From positions 1-18,498 of the forward strand of contig JAQGOT010000643.1 of assembly GCA_028293465.1 (NCBI GenBank): a stretch of 18,498 bases of DNA, written 5' to 3'. The notes under the pieces were generated by a model. It did not search any database. It was not told the DNA's origin and worked only from the letters and a program-made list of their open reading frames with translations. Made by a program: the position numbers and the translations under genes. The first letter of the stretch is position 1; each line of letters begins with the position of its first letter. Shown here one piece after another: positions 13,600 to 18,498 of the stretch. Source of the stretch: Pedosphaera sp. (GTDB taxonomy: Bacteria > Verrucomicrobiota > Verrucomicrobiia > Limisphaerales > Pedosphaeraceae).

Positions 13600-14673
13600 T
13601 CAAACATCCTGATCTTTAACCACGGCCTCAAGCAAGACGCGCGTGGGTTGGTTGATCGGCATGGCCAAGGCGTCCGCCAAAGAAACCCAAGCGAACTCCC
13701 GGGCTTCGTCGTTCAGTTTCACGTCGGGCTGGCCCACGCACTGCGCGGTGTAGTTCAGAAGCACAAAGTGGGCATCGCGATAAAATTCGGGCGAGTGAAT
13801 GCAGTCCTGAACGAGGATAAATTTTATGTCCGTGAGGTCGAGGTTGGTCTCCTCCTTGATTTCGCGGCGCAAGGCGGAGATGGAATCCTCGCCCCATTTG
13901 GTTTTACCGCCGGGAATGCCCCAGAGATTGGACCATTTGTGGGTGCGGACGAGGAGCGCTTCGCTGGCTTCGTTAAAAATCAAAGCGCCGACCGTGACCA
14001 CCGGGGTGCGGCCGGCTTCCACCTGGTGCAGCGGCGGCTTCAGCTCTTGGTGGTTGGCGATGAGGATTTCGCGCAGTTCCCCCAAATGTTCCACAATCAA
14101 ATCGGGGTCGCTGGCGCGGAGTTGTTGCAAACCATTATAACCGGTCAGCACCGCGCAGGAGTGAACGCCACCATGTTTGGCGGTGTCGATGTCGTGTTGC
14201 ATGTCACCGATAAAGAGAGTTTCCCCGGGCTGCAAATTGTTTTCTTCGAGGATGCCGTGGATCCTGGCCGTCTTGTCCACCACGCCGACGTAGGGGCGTT
14301 CGAGATATTCCGCGAAGCCGGTGACGGTGGCCTGCACGGTAAAGTGATCCTGGTGAACCGTGCTGAGCAAAAATGTGCGGATGCCGCGCTGCCGGCAGAA
14401 CTCCAGGAACGCGCGGGCGTGCGGCAACTCGATGACGGAATCCTGAGTGGTCTTGAAATGGCCGTGGAACCACACCTCCAATTGCGGCAACGGAATGTGC
14501 GGAACGTAGCGGTCGTAGAACTTCGTGAAAGGCAGACAGAACTCGGCGCGAAACTGTTCCAAGGTCAACGCCTCGCGCTCGGCGAGGGCCAGGACGTGGT
14601 TGGTCGCCTTCCAGACAGCGGGCAGATCGTCCACCAGCGTCCCCGACCAATCGAAAATGATGTTCCGAATCAT
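13600..14673 (-). CDS. HAD phosphatase-Nudix hydrolase fusion protein
   Basis: I choose the ATG at 14673 (357 residues). Residues 1-200 are a HAD-superfamily domain of the phosphoglycolate-phosphatase type with an alpha-helical cap. Nucleophile D8 sits in FDWSGTLVDD, where the usual second Asp is S10. Motif II is S104 in FLLSTVHQ, the likely motif III lysine is K134, and motif IV is GDMQHDID (156-163). Residues 224-345 are a Nudix domain. The box G256-x5-E262-x7-R270-E-I-x-E-E-x-N277-L matches, except that the usual Gly is Asn. A Nudix domain cleaves nucleoside-diphosphate-X or triphosphates; a HAD removes phosphate. The gene sits directly before folB. A bifunctional enzyme dephosphorylating dihydroneopterin triphosphate is an attractive inference; general nucleotide housecleaning is the alternative. 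Confidence 0.82.
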   Translation of the reverse strand: MIRNIIFDWSGTLVDDLPAVWKATNHVLALAEREALTLEQFRAEFCLPFTKFYDRYVPHIPLPQLEVWFHGHFKTTQDSVIELPHARAFLEFCRQRGIRTFLLSTVHQDHFTVQATVTGFAEYLERPYVGVVDKTARIHGILEENNLQPGETLFIGDMQHDIDTAKHGGVHSCAVLTGYNGLQQLRASDPDLIVEHLGELREILIANHQELKPPLHQVEAGRTPVVTVGALIFNEASEALLVRTHKWSNLWGIPGGKTKWGEDSISALRREIKEETNLDLTDIKFILVQDCIHSPEFYRDAHFVLLNYTAQCVGQPDVKLNDEAREFAWVSLADALAMPINQPTRVLLEAVVKDQDV

Positions 14674-14730
14674 GAGACAGTGTAACCGGAGCGGGCGGCG
14701 AGGCAACAGTTTGGAATTGGTGTCCGTGCC

Positions 14731-15297
14731 TTAGCTGGCGCAAACGAGATCGCGCTCGGCGCGAGCCAACTCTTTCCAATCACCGGCCGCCAGATCACCC
14801 AGTTCGAAATTGCCGATGCGGACGCGGATCAACCGCAAGGTCGGGTGGCCAATCGCGGCGGTCATCCGTCGGACCTGACGGTTTTTACCTTCGATCAGTT
14901 CCAGACCAACCCAGGCGGTGGGAATGCTTTTGCGTTCGCGGATGGGAGGGACGCGCGGTGGGACGTCTGGTTGTGGTCCCAACAGCCAGGCGCGACAGGG
15001 AAGCGTTTTCCGGTCCTGGATGAGGACTCCCTTTTCGAGTTGGCGCAAGCTCTCCGGTGTGGGAATTTTTTCCACCTGGGCCCAGTAGATGCGTCCGTGG
15101 GCGTGCCGCGGGTGGAGCAGGCGCTCATTCAAGTCAGCTTCATCGCTCAACAGCAACAATCCTTCGGAGTCGGCATCCAATCGACCGATGGGATACACGC
15201 CCTTGGGCAAACCGAACTCCGCCAACGGGCGGTTAGGCGAGCCGTCAGGCGTGAATTGGGAAATAACCCCGAAGGGTTTATGCAGCGCGATCAGCAT
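14731..15297 (-). CDS. rluE: 23S rRNA pseudouridine synthase RluE
   Basis: This is a 188-residue enzyme (from the ATG at 15297) that isomerises a uridine in 23S rRNA; the E. coli RluE target is U2457. Catalytic D41 is in GRLDADSEGLLLLS (38-51). The KPFGVISQFTPDGS entry, the PPIRERKSIPTAW stretch and EGKNRQVRRMTAAIGHPTL closely follow E. coli RluE as I recall it. As in RluE, no S4 RNA-binding domain precedes the catalytic domain. A TTG at 15348 would overlap the stop of the upstream giant gene (TTGA) and add 17 residues; the ATG start is preferred because the protein then begins at the conserved core. The gene is part of the leftward train, 57 bp before the HAD-Nudix start. Confidence 0.85.
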   Translation of the reverse strand: MLIALHKPFGVISQFTPDGSPNRPLAEFGLPKGVYPIGRLDADSEGLLLLSDEADLNERLLHPRHAHGRIYWAQVEKIPTPESLRQLEKGVLIQDRKTLPCRAWLLGPQPDVPPRVPPIRERKSIPTAWVGLELIEGKNRQVRRMTAAIGHPTLRLIRVRIGNFELGDLAAGDWKELARAERDLVCAS

Positions 15298-15344
15298 GGA
15301 GTTAAGAAAAGCCAGACGCGGCAGGAAGGCAAGCGCCCAATCGC

Positions 15345-18300
15345 TCAAGGCCGGACTTGCACCCGGAACAACTGCGAACGGTTGTGGAGATTGGTGGCGG
15401 AATAGGACATCGGGCTACCGGTGGCCTGCAACCAGGCGGTGACCGGCGACCAGAGGCTGGCGTTGGTGCTCGTCAGGACCTGGTAGGCTCGGCCGGGAAT
15501 GGCCGCCCATTGCAGCTTGACAAGGCCGTTGGTCTGAATGGTGGTTGGAAAGAAGGCAAGCTTGGACGTGGCATCCGTGGGATTGGTGCCGGCGAGGAAT
15601 TCCGCGTAGTCGGTCATTTTGTCGCCATCGGTGTCGGTGAGTTGGGTTCGGTTGGTGGAGACGGAACCGAAGTAATACTGTTCCCAGGCGTCGGACATAT
15701 TGTTGTTGTTGACGTCCGCAAAGGTGTAATTGCCCAGGAAGAGCACGGAACCGGAGCCGGCCAGGGTATTCGTCTGGTTCGCCGGAGTTTGATAAAATGG
15801 AACATCACCAAAGTGGACCACGTATTGGCCCGGGGGCGCATTGCTGATGGTGGTGGTTTGACCCTGCCCGGATTGGTTCAGCGGGCCGGTCAGTGAGAAG
15901 GTGCCCTGGGCAATGTTCTTGGAAATGACGAGTGTGGCCGACGGCTGCGATCCAGCCACCGTTCCGGTGATGGCGATATCATCAACGATCCAGCCGCCGA
16001 ATTGATGACCATCGCCGAAGTCGATTGCGGCGTAATCCCAAACGATTTGAACCGTCTGCCCAACGTAGGGGGTCAGGTCCACGACCTCCTGGTTCCAGTC
16101 GGGTGAAGATAAGCCGGAGAAATCCACGAGCACGGGCAAGGATCCGGGCGGGGTGCTGCTGTTGGTGCTGATCATCACCTGCCCTTGCTCCTCGCCGGAG
16201 CCGAAGTCATAACTGTCAAAGAATGTCAGTGTGGCCTGACCCAAGCCGGAAAGATCAATCGGCGGGCTGTAAAGGTAGGAACTGGCGATGAAACCGGGCG
16301 TCTCGCCGCTGATATCGCTGGCCCAAGCGTGAGTTCCCGAGTAGGCGCTGGCTTGGAGCACGGTGCTCGGAACTCCCAAGGTCCAGTTAAAGTCACTGGA
16401 GAAAGATGGGTCAGGCACGACTTTCCAGCCCGAGGTGCCCGACTCCAAATCGGTGAACCAGGGTGGCTGCGGCGCCTTGAGGGTATGAAAAGTGTAGAAA
16501 TTGCCCTGGTGGTCCTCGGTGGTGGCGTTGCCGGCATCGTCGCGGCTGACCACCTGATAATAATAGGTGCGGTCCGCCGCCAGACCGGTGAAAGAGACGC
16601 TGTGATTGGTGCCTAGCACCGGATTGTACGCCGTGCGGCCCAGCAGGGCGGATTCGCCGAATTGCACGAGGGAATCGGTCGGTTTTGAACTAATCCAGTT
16701 CACTGCCGCCTCCGTATATCCCGCCGTGGCGGACACATTGGAGATGGTCGGTGGCACCGTGTCCACCCGGGCGGTGGTCAACGCATCACTGCTCGCGGAG
16801 ACGTCGAAATACTTCGCGGTGATGACATCACCATTGCCGACGCGCAATTGGTTCGTGCTGCCGGCCGGCGGGTTGGTCGCAACCAGCGTGAGGAATCCCC
16901 GGAACAAGCCGGGGTGCGGCGTTTCATTCAGGGTGATCACGGTTTGGTTCGTCGCCGAAGACCGGGAAAAAGTGACTTGCGTATGCCCCAACCCACTCAG
17001 GTCGGTGTCGCCGACTTCGACTGTAACTACAGCCGGCAGGGTGTAAACGCTGGAGTCCATGGTGACCCTGCCGACTCCATTTGCGCCCGGAGCGAGGAAG
17101 TTGAGCACATTGCGCAGTAGAGCCGCCTCAGTGTTCGGAGCGGTTCCCGCCACGGGAACGGTGTCCAAGGGGAACCCGAGAAAGACGACGCGGCCAGGAC
17201 TGTCGAGGCCCGGCTTGGGATAAAACATGCCGCAAACCTTGCCGGAGGTGGACTCGAAGAGGAGCGCCGCCGCGCTTGAATTTGGGGTGAAGGTGTCCGA
17301 GAAATCGGGCCCGAGGACATCGTCGCCAAACAGATCAATGGTGGGATAGTTGCTATAATCCAGGGTGATGTTGATGCCGGCGGCGGTCGGGTTTCCATCG
17401 GCGCCCTGGATCGCGGGCACACCATGCTGGTCGTCGCAATCCGTGCAGGGGAAAAACTGGTTGGCATTCACCTTAAACCCGCCTACATGCAGAACATTGC
17501 GGCGGAACGGCACATCGCCCAGCCGGCCGAGGACGCTCATGGAGGACATGAAGAAGGAGCCGCCGCCATTCAGATAGTTTTGAATCATCACCTGCTGCCC
17601 CGCGCTCAAAGTGTTGTTGGTGCCATCATAGTAAATGCTGTCGGTCACCCGCCAAATGACCACCTGGAACGGCCGCAAATCGGCGAGCTGCGGCGAACCA
17701 CGGTCGATGACCTTCCAAAAGCTGTAGCTCAGCCCCGTCGCGGCAAGCGCGTTGGTGTATGAGCTGTCGTCGATCGTGGTGGAACTGTCGTCCGGTTCAT
17801 AGGCATCGACCAGCAGGACGGTCGGCGTCGGGACGGCAACAAAACTGAAGAAGGCGCCGGAGTTGTTGTTCGTGGCGTTGTTCCCGGCAGCATCGGATGA
17901 ACTGACGAGGAAGTGGTAAGTTTTTCCGGGGATCAGGTTGACCAGCCTGACCACATGATCGGTGGTGAGCGTGGAATTGGTTGCGGCGAGGTTGAACGCG
18001 AAGTTGGTGCTGTAGCGGACGATGGAATTGCCCGGCTCGCTGGTCTGCCAGGTGATGGTCATGACCCCGAGGTCAACGGCGGCTGTGACGCTGGTCAACA
18101 CCGGAACAGCCAGATCAGCCGCCGCTGTGGCAGCTTGGTTGGTCCCATTCCCGTCAATGTAGTGGGCCTCGACGATGTCGCCGTTATGAATCTCGAGCTT
18201 TCCATCTACCACGGCATTTCCCACGACCGTCGCCACCGTGCCCGTGAATGCGCCATAAGTTCCCGAGGCGTGCAGGAGGAAGTTTTCGCCGAGCGGCTCG

Positions 18301-18498
18301 GTGGTGCTCTTCAGCAGGACGCTGACGGTGTTGCTCGCGGCTGTGGCGGCATCGAGGACTTGGATTTTAAGAGTGCCGGGAGCGTTATAAGCGCTGTGAT
18401 CGAGGAGGATAATGCCCGCTTTGGGCTTGGGCAGATCGCCGGAGACAACGAGCGCGAAATCCTGATCGATGGCTTGGGTGTCCAAGCGGGCATCCTGC
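15345..18498 (-). CDS. Giant secreted multi-domain protein, C-terminal 1050 residues (partial, possibly a subtilase C-terminus)
   Basis: The frame is open through the right edge of the window, so the N-terminus lies outside. The first visible residues (QDARLDTQAIDQDFALVVSGDL) resemble the end of the P-like domain that follows S8 peptidase catalytic domains (weak inference). From the first TTG at 18485 I number residues. A beta-module plus FN3-like unit (22-218) is repeated at 471-668. Between them lies a Rossmann-like, glutamine-amidotransferase-like region (222-465) with a CTDC pair at 347-350. Residues 676-841 resemble a jelly-roll domain seen in immune-inhibitor-A proteins. Residues 921-972 are an Asp/Asn-rich thrombospondin-3-like, probably calcium-binding stretch (DVNNNNMSDAWE, TDTDGDKMTDYAEF). 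The end (988-1046) is the 'Y.vl.STN..LW' module also on the lysozyme. It is extracellular. Confidence 0.8.
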   Translation of the reverse strand, partial: QDARLDTQAIDQDFALVVSGDLPKPKAGIILLDHSAYNAPGTLKIQVLDAATAASNTVSVLLKSTTEPLGENFLLHASGTYGAFTGTVATVVGNAVVDGKLEIHNGDIVEAHYIDGNGTNQAATAAADLAVPVLTSVTAAVDLGVMTITWQTSEPGNSIVRYSTNFAFNLAATNSTLTTDHVVRLVNLIPGKTYHFLVSSSDAAGNNATNNNSGAFFSFVAVPTPTVLLVDAYEPDDSSTTIDDSSYTNALAATGLSYSFWKVIDRGSPQLADLRPFQVVIWRVTDSIYYDGTNNTLSAGQQVMIQNYLNGGGSFFMSSMSVLGRLGDVPFRRNVLHVGGFKVNANQFFPCTDCDDQHGVPAIQGADGNPTAAGINITLDYSNYPTIDLFGDDVLGPDFSDTFTPNSSAAALLFESTSGKVCGMFYPKPGLDSPGRVVFLGFPLDTVPVAGTAPNTEAALLRNVLNFLAPGANGVGRVTMDSSVYTLPAVVTVEVGDTDLSGLGHTQVTFSRSSATNQTVITLNETPHPGLFRGFLTLVATNPPAGSTNQLRVGNGDVITAKYFDVSASSDALTTARVDTVPPTISNVSATAGYTEAAVNWISSKPTDSLVQFGESALLGRTAYNPVLGTNHSVSFTGLAADRTYYYQVVSRDDAGNATTEDHQGNFYTFHTLKAPQPPWFTDLESGTSGWKVVPDPSFSSDFNWTLGVPSTVLQASAYSGTHAWASDISGETPGFIASSYLYSPPIDLSGLGQATLTFFDSYDFGSGEEQGQVMISTNSSTPPGSLPVLVDFSGLSSPDWNQEVVDLTPYVGQTVQIVWDYAAIDFGDGHQFGGWIVDDIAITGTVAGSQPSATLVISKNIAQGTFSLTGPLNQSGQGQTTTISNAPPGQYVVHFGDVPFYQTPANQTNTLAGSGSVLFLGNYTFADVNNNNMSDAWEQYYFGSVSTNRTQLTDTDGDKMTDYAEFLAGTNPTDATSKLAFFPTTIQTNGLVKLQWAAIPGRAYQVLTSTNASLWSPVTAWLQATGSPMSYSATNLHNRSQLFRVQVRP
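16484..18422 (-). repeat. Duplicated beta-module/FN3 pair inside the giant protein
   Basis: Two ~197-residue units, 18422-17834 and 17075-16484, share an order. Both begin with a G..x..D...Y/S.....tV.V.D strand pattern, then 'GDIVEAHYID' or 'GDVITAKYFD', then an FN3 fold opening 'v..vTa....a.itW.sskP...vrys' and closing 'ktY.f.v.S.DaaGN'. Similarity is at protein level, so this is an old internal duplication, not a recent DNA repeat. Confidence 0.65.

Noticed and set aside
13648..14685. Rightward open frame of 345 codons
   Set aside because: It lies antisense to the HAD-Nudix gene, whose motifs are on the minus strand; GC-rich codon use creates the shadow. The 8575-9264 frame is the same effect over the lysozyme gene.

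Overview
The window looks like a chromosome segment of a verrucomicrobial bacterium (Pedosphaera/Limisphaera-like). The basis is family resemblance only: GC-rich housekeeping genes beside very large secreted proteins with Ig, LamG and FN3 modules, a thrombospondin-3-like Asp-rich stretch, and a C-terminal 'Y.v.sSTN...W' module seen on two different secreted proteins. No rRNA, tRNA, CRISPR array or recognisable transposase/integrase is visible.

The window has two compositional halves that meet at about 6240-6300. The left half (1 to ~6260) is clearly AT-richer and holds short genes on both strands that are mostly unknowns. They are an edge-truncated membrane-anchored protein, an XRE regulator, a HEPN-domain protein in tandem with a DUF4238 protein, a divergent NDT/TIR-like nucleotide-processing protein, a winged-helix protein, a second HEPN-like protein, and two small membrane proteins. 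This has the character of an accessory or defence-type island. It ends where a comEC reading frame resumes without its N-terminal third, so the island, or a deletion joined to it, has cut comEC.

The right half (~6300 to 18498) is GC-rich backbone. It starts with the 5'-truncated comEC, whose beta-lactamase-like domain has lost its metal-binding motif. A convergent secreted GH25 lysozyme with Ig and LamG modules overlaps it by 7 bp. A 400-bp divergent regulatory region follows, with a perfect palindrome, three tandem 8-bp repeats and a short hairpin. Next comes a translationally coupled SRPBCC-zinc alcohol dehydrogenase pair.

The rest is a leftward gene train: the C-terminal 1050 residues of a giant secreted multi-domain protein running off the right edge, rluE, a HAD-Nudix fusion, folB, and a second zinc alcohol dehydrogenase.

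The two most interesting signals are these. (1) The HAD-Nudix fusion sits directly upstream of folB. Pyrophosphohydrolase plus phosphatase is exactly the pair of activities needed to turn dihydroneopterin triphosphate into the FolB substrate, so one polypeptide may fill both classically missing steps of folate synthesis. (2) The HEPN + DUF4238 operon diverges from an NDT/TIR-like gene in the island and is a candidate uncharacterised anti-phage or toxin module. Both are hypotheses drawn from motifs and neighbourhood.
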